DNA of 52,936 bases. It comes from Micromonospora globbae. GTDB taxonomy: Bacteria; Actinomycetota; Actinomycetes; Mycobacteriales; Micromonosporaceae. Position numbers and translations under genes: made by a program. Positions 7,257 to 14,994 of this stretch are shown piece by piece; position 1 is the stretch's first letter, and every line of letters begins with the position of its first letter. Below the pieces are notes generated by a model that did not search any database, was not told the origin of the DNA, and worked only from the letters and a program-made list of their open reading frames with translations. The stretch lies in NCBI RefSeq assembly GCF_003610785.1, contig NZ_RAQQ01000031.1:1-52936 (forward strand), given 5' to 3'.

Positions 7257-7541
7257 ATGGCCGCCACCGTCTACCTGTCCGCAGCGGTCATCGATCAGCT
7301 CACCGCCGCCCAACGAGTGCTCGACGAGCACGTCACCTCCAGCGCCTCCGGCTACTGCCAGCGCTGCCACCTCGCCGGACCCTGCCCCGCCAACGAACAG
7401 GCCGCCGCCGCATTCGCCCGCTACGGCCGCCTCCCCCGCAGGACACCCGGCGCCACCCGCCCCGAACTCATCAACGCCCGCCGGTTCGCCGTCCGACCCG
7501 ACCGCGCTACCGCTCCCACATTCGCACCCATCCGGAGGTAG
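7257..7541 (+). CDS. Small Cys-rich protein of unknown function (block copy 1)
   Basis: A 94-aa protein starting one base after the preceding stop. The first half looks helical (VIDQLTAAQRVLDEHV). The centre has YCQRCHLAGPC, a possible metal-binding C-x2-C-H-x4-C cluster, followed by FARYGRLPRRTPGATRPEL. Earlier in-frame starts lie inside the upstream gene, so ATG 7257 is preferred. The copy at 33569-33850 uses GTG but keeps the cysteines. Function unknown; position ties it to the zinc-ribbon membrane gene two genes upstream. Confidence 0.8.
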   Translation: MAATVYLSAAVIDQLTAAQRVLDEHVTSSASGYCQRCHLAGPCPANEQAAAAFARYGRLPRRTPGATRPELINARRFAVRPDRATAPTFAPIRR

Positions 7542-7546
7542 GAATC

Positions 7547-7948
7547 ATGACCTTGCCCGGCATTGCCGCTGCCCTGCGCGACGTCCACCTCTCGATCAGC
7601 CAGCAACACGAGCTGACCAAGGTTGTCATCCAGAACGCCGAGAGCGCCCGAGCCGAGTTCCGAACCCTCACCGCTGGAGCCGCCAACCCCCTGGTCAATC
7701 GCGTGCTGGGAAACTACGCCCAAGGGATCGTGAAACTCCGGGACGGCTCCTGGCTGCTCGCCGAAGCCGGCGGGATCCTGGCCGAATACGCACGGGCAAT
7801 CGGCGTCGACATCCCAGCACACCAGCCCTCCGACGACCGGCGCACCCTCAATCCGGTCCCCGACGGGCGAGCCGAACCCCGTCCCGGCCTGCCCGGACAG
7901 CGGGCCGCCCAGAAAGACGAGCCGTCAAGACCCGACGCGCAGAGCTGA
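7547..7948 (+). CDS. Helical 133-aa protein of unknown function (block copy 1)
   Basis: Starts five bases after the previous stop, with a good GGAGG site (CGGAGGTAGGAATC before ATG). Residues 1-95 look mostly helical: IAAALRDVHLSISQQHELTK, NPLVNRVLGNYAQGIV and GGILAEYARAIGVD. The last 35 residues are polar, charged and probably disordered, and are the most diverged part relative to the copy at 33847-34254. No enzyme motif is seen. It is the last gene of the rightward operon and converges on the leftward operon at a hairpin. Confidence 0.8.
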   Translation: MTLPGIAAALRDVHLSISQQHELTKVVIQNAESARAEFRTLTAGAANPLVNRVLGNYAQGIVKLRDGSWLLAEAGGILAEYARAIGVDIPAHQPSDDRRTLNPVPDGRAEPRPGLPGQRAAQKDEPSRPDAQS

Positions 7949-7979
7949 CCCCAGCGGGTCCCACGGCATCACGGCGCTC

Positions 7980-8018
7980 GTGGCGACGGCCGGGGAATCA
8001 ACCGCCGGTCGTCGCCAC
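7980..8018. terminator. Convergent hairpin between the two operons (block copy 1)
   Basis: Arms GTGGCGACGGCCGG (7980-7993) and CCGGTCGTCGCCAC (8005-8018) pair over 14 bp with one mismatch around an 11-nt loop. The hairpin lies between a rightward gene ending at 7948 and a leftward one ending at 7998, so it could stop both. No T tract follows, as is usual in actinomycetes. The second block keeps a similar hairpin at 34287-34323. Confidence 0.45.
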
Positions 8019-8588
8019 CGCCACCAGATGCCGGCCGACGAGATCCTGCGCCTGCTTGGCCTCGTCCACGCCCTCTTCGAGGCGGACGGGTGCCTGCCGA
8101 CAGGCGCGGACAGCACTATTCAGCAGGTTGTTGCCACCGCCCCTGCTGACCTTTTGGAAGTGGGCCTGGGCCTTGTTCACGGAATCGACGACCTCGGCGA
8201 TGCCCCGACCCACCTGGTCAAGCGTCTGCAACACCATGCTCAGCTCCGCCATCACCGAACCGATCGGCCCCCCACTGCGGCCGGCGGCGATCCGGTCCAG
8301 TCCCGCGTTCATCGCACGGCCGACCAGCCCGCCGACCTTCATTCCGGCGTAGGCGGCGCCGACCGCGATTAACGGCGACGGGTGGTAACCAGCGGCGTCG
8401 ACCGCAGCTGTCGCCGCCACAGCCATCCCAGCACCAGCCGCCTTGCCGACCTTCTCACTGACGTTCTTGATCCCGTCCCGGGCTGATTCCACTGCCGTGT
8501 CCATCAGCGCGCGTCCGGCCGACCGTCCAACATTCCCGAGCCGGGAGCCGGATGTCCCGGCCCGGTTCGTCTGCCGCCGCCAGCTCAT
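7998..8588 (-). CDS. Gly/Ala-rich hydrophobic protein of unknown function (block copy 1)
   Basis: A 196-aa protein starting MSWRRQTNRAGTSG at ATG 8588, chosen because the other block copy (34305-34895) has exactly the same start and length. A basic N-terminus is followed by SVGKAAGAGMAV-like small-residue helices (about residues 50-100, with AVGAAYAGMKVGGLVGRAM) that could be membrane-inserted or pack as hairpins. A helical C-terminal half contains LQTLDQVGRG and DSVNKAQAHFQKV. No known family is recognised. The last gene of the leftward five-gene operon, two bases after the 211-aa gene. Confidence 0.8.
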   Translation of the reverse strand: MSWRRQTNRAGTSGSRLGNVGRSAGRALMDTAVESARDGIKNVSEKVGKAAGAGMAVAATAAVDAAGYHPSPLIAVGAAYAGMKVGGLVGRAMNAGLDRIAAGRSGGPIGSVMAELSMVLQTLDQVGRGIAEVVDSVNKAQAHFQKVSRGGGNNLLNSAVRACRQAPVRLEEGVDEAKQAQDLVGRHLVAVATTGG

Positions 8589-8590
8589 CG

Positions 8591-9226
8591 CTACAACGTC
8601 TTGTCGAGGACCGCACAGCCTGCGGAAATGAGCAGCGGCAGGTTGCCAGCGATCGCCTTCGCGGCCTCGTCCGGAGTAAGCGAATCGATATCCTCGCCCT
8701 GAGCTCGGCCTTGCTCGGCATCTTCGGCCAGGCCTGAGCATGCGGCCCACAGCGACTCCTCCGTGATGGAGAAGGCCCAGATCCCGTAGACCGTCGCGCT
8801 CACTTTCAGTAGAGGTTGGCCGTTGTGGCCGATCCGTTCCCACCCGGGCTCGTCGGCGGTGTTGCCCATGCCCTCCGCCGTGGGATAAAGCTTGAGCTGG
8901 CGAAAGGCTGTCTCAAGCGAGCCATTTGGATCGAGCTCGAGAAGGAGACCGCGTTCCAGCAGCCGGTCGATGACCTGCATTGGTTCGGCGGGTCCCTTCC
9001 CGGCCGCGAGAACGTCGTCGCGAAGCGTCCTCCGATTGATCTCCAGCCGAGCGTGACGTTGGGGGTCGAGGAACGCCCGTCCCCAGACCTGGAATTCGTC
9101 GGCGCTCAGCTGTTCGTACTCCTGACCGAGCCGGACCCGGTAGAACTCTGGCTCCGGATCAGGTGGGGTGACGTACCGGTAGGAGGGGCCGAGGTTGAGG
9201 CCGACGGGGACGATGACGGTGGGCAT
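8591..9226 (-). CDS. Conserved 211-aa protein of unknown function (block copy 1)
   Basis: Starts MPTVIVPVGLNLGPSYRYVT, then FYRVRLGQEYEQLSADEFQV, a helical middle (TLRDDVLAAG, VIDRLLERGLL) and a Trp-containing C-terminal part (VYGIWAFSITEESLWAACSG). The pattern FQVWGRAFLDPQRHARLEIN followed by short helices suggests a winged-helix-like fold, but I recognise no family. It has no TM segment. The paralogue at 34898-35533 has identical length. It lies between the 86-aa helical gene and the Gly/Ala-rich gene in an operon headed by the FtsK-like ATPase. Confidence 0.8.
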   Translation of the reverse strand: MPTVIVPVGLNLGPSYRYVTPPDPEPEFYRVRLGQEYEQLSADEFQVWGRAFLDPQRHARLEINRRTLRDDVLAAGKGPAEPMQVIDRLLERGLLLELDPNGSLETAFRQLKLYPTAEGMGNTADEPGWERIGHNGQPLLKVSATVYGIWAFSITEESLWAACSGLAEDAEQGRAQGEDIDSLTPDEAAKAIAGNLPLLISAGCAVLDKTL

Positions 9227-9251
9227 TGGAAGGACCTTCCGGGGTTCGGTG

Positions 9252-9512
9252 TCAGAGGACGGCGTTGTACTTCTCGGTCTGGGCGATGGCGGCCTGGATC
9301 AGGCCGGCACCCTCGCCGAACTTCTGCTTGGCGGCGCTGAGCTTGCCGATGGCACCCATGACGGCGGGCTGCTGAGTGCCGGCAGCGAGGGCCTGGAGCA
9401 CGGCGATGGCCTTGTCGACCTGGGCGTTCACGCCGGCGAGTTGGGCGAGCGCCTTGTCGGCCTCGGACTTGCCGTGGGCCAGGCCCGCCTTGATGTCTCC
9501 GATGGTGGCCAA
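9252..9512 (-). CDS. 86-aa helical protein, possible secretion/transfer partner (block copy 1)
   Basis: Starts at TTG 9512, eight bases after GGGGAGGAAC, and the copy at 35559-35819 starts with GTG at the same place. The protein is almost wholly helical and Ala-rich: GDIKAGLAHGKSEADKAL, VDKAIAVLQALAAG and a third segment AIGKLSAAKQKFGEGAGLI. By eye, only two of 86 residues differ between the copies, making it the best conserved protein of the block. The size and helical nature recall WXG100 substrates, but there is no WXG motif, so the comparison is only suggestive. It may belong to an uncharacterised actinobacterial DUF family. Confidence 0.8.
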   Translation of the reverse strand: MATIGDIKAGLAHGKSEADKALAQLAGVNAQVDKAIAVLQALAAGTQQPAVMGAIGKLSAAKQKFGEGAGLIQAAIAQTEKYNAVL

Positions 9513-9578
9513 TGGATGTTCCTCCCCTGATTCGTGGTGTCCAACGCCCCGCCGCCGGTGGCAGGTGCGTCTGCGGGT

Positions 9579-10250
9579 TCAGCCTCGGGTCGCGGCGATG
9601 AAGATGAACCACAAGATCGGCATGCCGACAAAACAGATCACTCCGCCTGCCCGCGCGGACCGGGTGCCGCCACCGCCGATGCGGGGTTGCCCGACGAGGC
9701 TGATGGTCAGGTAGCCGGCGAAGAAGGCCAGGGCGGGCAGCCCGCACAGGGACCAGGGCACGAGTTGCCAGGGGATGCGGCCGAGGTCGGCGTCGGGGCT
9801 GACGGCGAACATCAGCAGCGAAGCGAGGGTGCCGAGCGTCGCCGCGGCGGTGTAGACGAGGGCGTTGCGGGCCAGAGGTGTGAGGCTGGGCAACAGCGGT
9901 GGTTGCGCGGCCCGCCGGTGGGCGTGCTCGGCGGCGGTGTCGGCCGCGTCGGCCGCCGCTGTGGCCCGGCTCAGGGCTTCCACAGGGTCGGGGACCGGGC
10001 TGGGCGCGATAACGCCGGCGTGGGGTTCGGGCAGCCGGAGGGTCACCGCCAGCTGCTGCAGGTGTTGACGCTGCGCGGTGAGGCGGTGGGTGATCTGGTC
10101 GAGGGCGGCTTGCCCACTGCGGCTAGCCGCAGCCTGCTGCTCTGCACGGGCGCGTTCCTCGCGCAGCAAAGCTGCCAGGCGGCGGGCGTGGTCGGTGTAG
10201 GCGGCCCAGCCGCCGTCGCGGGGCATCGGGGTGACGGGGTGGTCGGTCAT
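9579..10250 (-). CDS. Membrane protein, coiled coil plus three TM helices (block copy 1)
   Basis: A 223-aa protein starting at ATG 10250, overlapping the FtsK-like gene's stop by 4 bp (ATGA). Residues 20-70 form a charged helix (LAALLREERARAEQQAAA, ITHRLTAQRQHLQQLA) and residues 90-120 an Ala-rich helix. Three transmembrane helices follow: NALVYTAAATLGTLASLLMF, WSLCGLPALAFFAGYLTISL and ICFVGMPILWFIFIAA. Translational coupling to the ATPase suggests it anchors or gates the ATPase at the membrane. The counterpart at 35885-36556 has identical length and topology. Confidence 0.85.
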   Translation of the reverse strand: MTDHPVTPMPRDGGWAAYTDHARRLAALLREERARAEQQAAASRSGQAALDQITHRLTAQRQHLQQLAVTLRLPEPHAGVIAPSPVPDPVEALSRATAAADAADTAAEHAHRRAAQPPLLPSLTPLARNALVYTAAATLGTLASLLMFAVSPDADLGRIPWQLVPWSLCGLPALAFFAGYLTISLVGQPRIGGGGTRSARAGGVICFVGMPILWFIFIAATRG

Positions 10251-12871
10251 GCGAGGTCGTCGATCTGGTCGAGGGTGCCGGGACGTACGTAGGGGACGAT
10301 GAGGGTGCGGCGGTTGTCGTGCCGGTCGATCAGCAGCGCCCGATTGGGGCGGGCCTGCCATTCCGACGCGTAGTCCCCGACCAAGGCTCCGATGTCGTTG
10401 CCGGGGAGGTTGAGGGCGACGAGGCAAGCGACCTCGCTGCCGCCGGTCGGGCCGAGGTCGTCGGTGAACCGGCCCACGGTGCGCCACCAGCCGAGCAGGT
10501 GGACGCCGTGGGTGGGTCCGCTGGCGAGGACGTCTCGCAGGTCGTCGCGCCCGGAGCGGTAGGTGGTGGGGTCGCTGGCGGCGAGGAGGCTGCTGGCGCT
10601 GTCGGCGCCGAACACCACCAGGTATGTCGTCTGTCCGGCTGCGGGGGCGGTCGACTGTGCGAGATCCGCCAGCCGTGCCCGGAGTTGTGCCGAAGTGATC
10701 GCCTCGCAGGGTTGCCCGGCGGAGGTGACCGCCTCGACGGTGGCATCGGCGGCCTCGTCGGCTGCGGCGACCAGCGGTGCGACCAGGAACCGTGCGGCGC
10801 CGGGGGCGTGCTGGCGGGCCAGCCCCGCGGTGGCCGCGTAGAGAATGTCGGCGCCAACTGGTGAGGTGCCGAGCACGGCGAGGTGGCTGCCGGGGGTGGC
10901 GTCCAGGGTGAACCCTGCAGTGGGCAGGCCGACGTCGACGGCGCGGCCCACCAGCGCTCGTCGTCGCCGTACGTCCGGTGTCAGGCGGGCGAAGGTGGGG
11001 TCCTGGTCGGGGTGCTGTTCGGCGTAGCCGGCGAACACCGCTGGTGGCGCTTCGCCGGGTGGTCGGGCGTTCCACAGCAGGTGCCGCTGCGCGGTAACCG
11101 ACTCTGCGTCGGCGTTCGGGAACCGGATGACCCGGTTCGCGCCCGCTATGCCGGCTGACGCGTTGATGACCGCGCCGCCGATCGGCAGGGTGTCTGCGCC
11201 GTCGTTGAGCTCGTCGAGGACCCCACCTCCACCGGCGAGCGCCACCCGCAGCGGAAACTGCCCGAAGATCGACTCGGTCTTGGTGAACAGGGCCTCCACC
11301 CCGGCGATGGTCTGCGACGCCAGGATCAGGTGAATGCCGTACGAGCGGCCTTTGCGGGCCAACTCCTCCAGCAGGGCCACCGCCTGTCGGGCCACCGCGT
11401 CGTTGCCCTCGAACAGCACGTGGAACTCGTCGATCACCGCCAGCAGCCGAGGCATCGCCACGTCCGGCCGCCCGGCCCGCAGGTCGGCCAGCTTGGTCAC
11501 CCCGGCCCGCTTCAGCTCACCCGCCCGGCGGGTCATCTCCCGCGACAGCGTGCGCAGCACCGCCAGCCCGTACTCCCGGTCCGACTCGATGCCGACGGTG
11601 CGGGCGTGTGGAATCCATGACGGGTCCACCGCGGTCGGGGTGAACTCCGCGAACGACACGCCCTCCTTGAAATCGAGCAGGTACAGGCCCAACTCGTCCG
11701 GCGAGTACCGCGACGCCAGCCCGTAGAGCACGTCGAGGAGGAACACCGTCTTGCCCGACCCGGTACGACCACCGACCAACCAGTGCGGCGTCGCATCGTC
11801 CAACGCCAGAACGCAGTCGGCGCGGCCCTCCCGGCCCACCACGGTCCGCAGCCCGTGCACGGACGACTCCTGCCAGATCTCCCCTGGCATCAGCGCCGCG
11901 AAGTCGGTCGACGCTTGCACCCGCGCCGTCTTCGCCAACCTGCGGCAGACCGCCTCCACCAGGTCGTCTGGCGGCCCGGCATCCAGCCGCAACGGCACCG
12001 CCAACCCCGTACCGTCGGCGCTGAACCGGTGCGGACCCGGCGGATCCGACACCGCAAACAACCCTCCGCCGGCCGCCGTCAGGTGTGTCGTCCGCTCCAA
12101 CCGTGGTGCCGCCTCCAACCCGGGATGCTGCGGGGGCGGATACCCGGCGAGCAGCAGGAACACCCCTGCCGCCGGTCCGGCGTGCGCGATGGCTGCCAGC
12201 CGCGACCACTCCGTACGCCCCGCGCCCTCCGGCAGCGCCGCGACACACACCAGCAGCACCGACGGATCCGACTCGCCGGCCTGGACCCGCTCGATCCGCT
12301 CCTCCGCCTCCGTAAGCACCTGCTGGAAACCCGGCAGATCGATCGCCGGCCGCCGCCACGCCTCCGCATCCACCATCGCCCGGAACGGACCGAACACCGC
12401 CCCCAACGTCGCGCCGTCTACTGCAGCCACTCGCAGCGCGCCGTCGGGTAGAGCGGCCAGCACCCGCAACAAGACGCCGCGAAGCCACCGAGCGACGACC
12501 GGGTTGCGAGCATCCACGTCGGTCGCCAGGTGACCGGCGCCGACGAATGGCACCACCACGGAGAAGCCGGTCCCGGAGGCGGGCGAGGCGTCGCCCAGTC
12601 GGATTGGCATCGGGCGACCTACGGCAGCGCCGACCCCGGTGGCCAGGTCGACGGCTGAACTGTCCAATCGGCAACTCAGCCAGCCCGGCGTCAGCGCCAC
12701 GGCGAGCTGGCGCATTCCGGCAGACAACCGATGAACCTCTGCGCCCGCCTGCGGCGACAAGCCGGCCTCGCCCTCGCGGTCACGCAGCCTCGCACGAGCA
12801 GCCTCCACATGCGAGACAGCCTCCCGGTGCGCCGCTACCGCCCGCCCGAACGCCGACGCCACCGACTCCAC
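10247..12871 (-). CDS. FtsK/SpoIIIE-like ATPase (block copy 1)
   Basis: An 874-aa cytosolic ATPase. The N-terminal 340 residues are an accessory region without TM helices. The motor domain follows, with Walker A GGRTGSGKT (367-375), LDFKEGVSF, Walker B LLAVIDE (476-482), KGRSYGIHLILASQ and a sensor-like region. It ends in a long C-terminal domain of degenerate P-loop-like repeats. The start is GTG 12871 (MESVASAFGR), placed after GGGGAGA; the second copy starts at the same residue with ATG. FtsK-type motors move DNA or protein, and here the partners are a coupled three-TM protein and an 86-aa helical protein, which resembles a secretion or conjugation motor more than a divisome FtsK. Substrate unknown. 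Confidence 0.9.
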   Translation of the reverse strand: MESVASAFGRAVAAHREAVSHVEAARARLRDREGEAGLSPQAGAEVHRLSAGMRQLAVALTPGWLSCRLDSSAVDLATGVGAAVGRPMPIRLGDASPASGTGFSVVVPFVGAGHLATDVDARNPVVARWLRGVLLRVLAALPDGALRVAAVDGATLGAVFGPFRAMVDAEAWRRPAIDLPGFQQVLTEAEERIERVQAGESDPSVLLVCVAALPEGAGRTEWSRLAAIAHAGPAAGVFLLLAGYPPPQHPGLEAAPRLERTTHLTAAGGGLFAVSDPPGPHRFSADGTGLAVPLRLDAGPPDDLVEAVCRRLAKTARVQASTDFAALMPGEIWQESSVHGLRTVVGREGRADCVLALDDATPHWLVGGRTGSGKTVFLLDVLYGLASRYSPDELGLYLLDFKEGVSFAEFTPTAVDPSWIPHARTVGIESDREYGLAVLRTLSREMTRRAGELKRAGVTKLADLRAGRPDVAMPRLLAVIDEFHVLFEGNDAVARQAVALLEELARKGRSYGIHLILASQTIAGVEALFTKTESIFGQFPLRVALAGGGGVLDELNDGADTLPIGGAVINASAGIAGANRVIRFPNADAESVTAQRHLLWNARPPGEAPPAVFAGYAEQHPDQDPTFARLTPDVRRRRALVGRAVDVGLPTAGFTLDATPGSHLAVLGTSPVGADILYAATAGLARQHAPGAARFLVAPLVAAADEAADATVEAVTSAGQPCEAITSAQLRARLADLAQSTAPAAGQTTYLVVFGADSASSLLAASDPTTYRSGRDDLRDVLASGPTHGVHLLGWWRTVGRFTDDLGPTGGSEVACLVALNLPGNDIGALVGDYASEWQARPNRALLIDRHDNRRTLIVPYVRPGTLDQIDDLA

Positions 12872-13092
12872 GCACGTCTCCCCAAACCCATGGATCACGG
12901 TCACTCGCGCAGACCCTACCCAAGGCCGCCACTCGCAGTCAGCCCCGAGTTGCTCACCGTGGCACATCTTCCGAGCGATACGGCAACCCCGACTCGGGTC
13001 AGCCCCAAAGTCTCTCCGCAGCGACTGGCCCGGCACCGTCCCGCCGAGCGATGCTCCGCCGTGCGCGTCGGACCTGATACCACCCGCCCCGT

Positions 13093-13887
13093 ATGGATGG
13101 GAATAGGGTTCCACGAGCCGTATGGGGGCGTAGGTTCGCCGGTGTGGTCGACCTGCCGCTCGCGTCCGCGTTCGTGGTCTTCGACGCCCAGGATTCCGGG
13201 TGTCTGTCCTACGGTGTCGAGGCCGGCGGGCGCCGCTGGTTCGTCAAGAAGGCCACCGCGCCGCAGGCCCGTCTCTCACTGACCCGAGCCAGCCAGTTCC
13301 ACGCCGCAGTGCGGCACCCGGCGATCGTCCGCCCCGAGCGGATCCTCGACGGCCCCGACGGGCCGACCCTCGTTTACCCGTGGCACGACGGCAACGTGCT
13401 CAACCAGGCCACCACACACGGCTCGGACCGCAGCACGTTGGCCCGGTTCCAGCAGCTACCCCGCCCCGAGGTCGAGGCGGCCATCGACACGATCCTCGAC
13501 GCGCACCTGGCCGTCACCACCGCCGGCTACATCGCCGTCGACCTCTACGACGGCTGCTTCCTCTACGACTTCACCGCCCGCCGGATGCGGCTGATCGACC
13601 TGGACGAGTACCGGCCCGGCCCCTTCATTCTCGACACCGACCGCCTCCCCGGCTCCCGCCGATACATGGCCCCCGAAGAATTCGCCCGCGGCACCGTCAT
13701 CGACCAGCGCACCACCGTCTACGCCCTTGGCCGCACCATCCAGCACCTGCTGGACTCCCCAAACGGGGGGCGAGGATCCCCGACCCAAAACCAGATAGCG
13801 GCCCGCGCAACCCGCGCGGCACCCGCCGAGCGGTATCACGATGTGACGGGATTGGTCGAGGCCTGGCGCACCGCGCTGAAGTCGTAA
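13093..13887 (+). CDS. Protein-kinase-like protein with divergent catalytic loop
   Basis: A 264-aa protein with a eukaryotic-type kinase fold in reduced form. A VKK lysine at 51-53 matches the beta-3 lysine, and a catalytic-loop-like VDLYDGCFL has aspartates at 150 and 153. LIDLDEY (168-172) stands where DFG is expected, followed by YMAPEEF (191-197). The canonical HRD histidine is absent. GTG 13144 is an alternative start that removes 17 poorly supported residues. The gene diverges from the FtsK-like operon, about 220 bp away, and unlike the rest of the block has no copy in the second block. It may be an active atypical kinase or a pseudokinase regulating the ATPase. Confidence 0.75.
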   Translation: MDGNRVPRAVWGRRFAGVVDLPLASAFVVFDAQDSGCLSYGVEAGGRRWFVKKATAPQARLSLTRASQFHAAVRHPAIVRPERILDGPDGPTLVYPWHDGNVLNQATTHGSDRSTLARFQQLPRPEVEAAIDTILDAHLAVTTAGYIAVDLYDGCFLYDFTARRMRLIDLDEYRPGPFILDTDRLPGSRRYMAPEEFARGTVIDQRTTVYALGRTIQHLLDSPNGGRGSPTQNQIAARATRAAPAERYHDVTGLVEAWRTALKS

Positions 13888-14039
13888 GGCACACCCCATA
13901 AGCTCGGCCGTCTTGCTCTACACGGCGGTTCATCCCTGATGTGTCTGCCGATCGGTCAGTGTTGAGCGGTGCCGGCCCGATGAAATGGCGATCTGGCGCA
14001 GCTGGTACGCCGCCTCGCGAATAGTGTCGCAGGGCCGGG

Positions 14040-14934
14040 CTAAGGGCCGTCTCGTAACCCGGTGAAGGCGTTGCCCGGGACCGGGTTGGTGCTCAGCTCG
14101 CGAGGGTGATGTTGTGCAGGTTGGCGATGCCGGAAGCGGCGTCGGCCAATGTGTGGGCGGCGCGGCGGTAGTCGCGCAGGATTTTCCAGTTCTTCATCCT
14201 GGCCAGGGTGTGTTCGACCCTGGCCCGGATCGTGCGGTGCTGGGCGTTGAGGTCTTCCTTCCAGGGCGGCAGGTCGCTGCCGTCGGCGGGCTTGCGGTAC
14301 GGGATGATCACTTCGGGGTTGCCGCGGTAGGCGCCGTCGGCCATGACTGGCCGCCCGGCCAGTTTCTGGTCGATACCGGAGGTGCGGTAGACGACCGTGT
14401 CGTTGCGGTTGCCCGGCTGCGGGTCGCCGACGGCGATGACCAGGCGGGTGCTCGCGTCGATGGCGACCTGCAGGTTGGTCGAGTACCGGTAGTTCTTGCT
14501 CCGCGCGGCCTGGCGGGTGGTCCCGGGTCGGTATCAGCGTGCCGTCGACGATCGCGATCTGGTCGACCGGCCGCCGCCGCGCCGGGGCGAGGGCCAGCAG
14601 CGGTCCGAGAGTGTCGATGACCCGGTGCGCGGCGGAGTGCGACACCCCGAACAACGGCCCGATCTGACGCATGGTCAGGTTCGTGCGCCAGTACGCGGCC
14701 ACCAGTAGCACCCGGTCCGGCAGGTCCAGGGCCCACTGCCGGCCCGGCCGTCCGTCGGCGATCGAGTCCCCGCCGCGCTCGGCGACCAGACGGACCAGCC
14801 GGCGGAACTGGGCGGGAGTCAGTCCGGTGAACGGAAAGATCCACTCGGGCCGCGCTGCGGAGATCACCTGCACCCAGGCATCATCAACGACCGTCCTCAC
14901 CGGACAGACATCGGGGTTACGAGACGTCCCTTAG
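14040..14934. mobile_element. IS5-superfamily insertion sequence with inactivated transposase
   Basis: An element of about 0.9 kb bounded by terminal inverted repeats: CTAAGGGCCGTCTCGTAACC on the left (from 14040) and, as reverse complement, CTAAGGGACGTCTCGTAACC on the right (to 14934), with one mismatch in 20. It contains a single transposase gene on the minus strand. It lies between the kinase-like gene and the OLD nuclease. I could not assign a clean target-site duplication because CTAA/TTAG at the ends may be part of the repeat. Confidence 0.85.
14093..14900 (-). pseudogene. Frameshifted IS5-type DDE transposase
   Basis: The protein starts MRTVVDDAWVQVISAARPEW with a helix-turn-helix segment (LTMRQIGPLFGVSHSAAHRV) and the first DDE region IVDGTLIPTRDH. 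There the frame breaks: one extra G within 14515-14517 shifts what should read AARSKNYRYSTNLQ. The remaining part is intact in the next frame, MADGAYRGNPEVIIPYRK through RARVEHTLARMKNWK to the end. Removing one base would restore the whole gene, so inactivation looks recent; programmed frameshifting is possible but the context C-C-C-G-C-C is not a usual slippery site. Confidence 0.85.
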
Positions 14935-14994
14935 ATTCAGCCGTGTGCGGTTGCTCAGGGGCTGCCAGATCAGTTGCGACGTCGAGGAGGGCCG

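Noticed and set aside
9252..9512. WXG100/ESX type VII secretion substrate
   Set aside because: Size and helicity fit, but there is no WXG motif and none of the EccB, EccD, EccE or mycosin genes. Kept only as an analogy.
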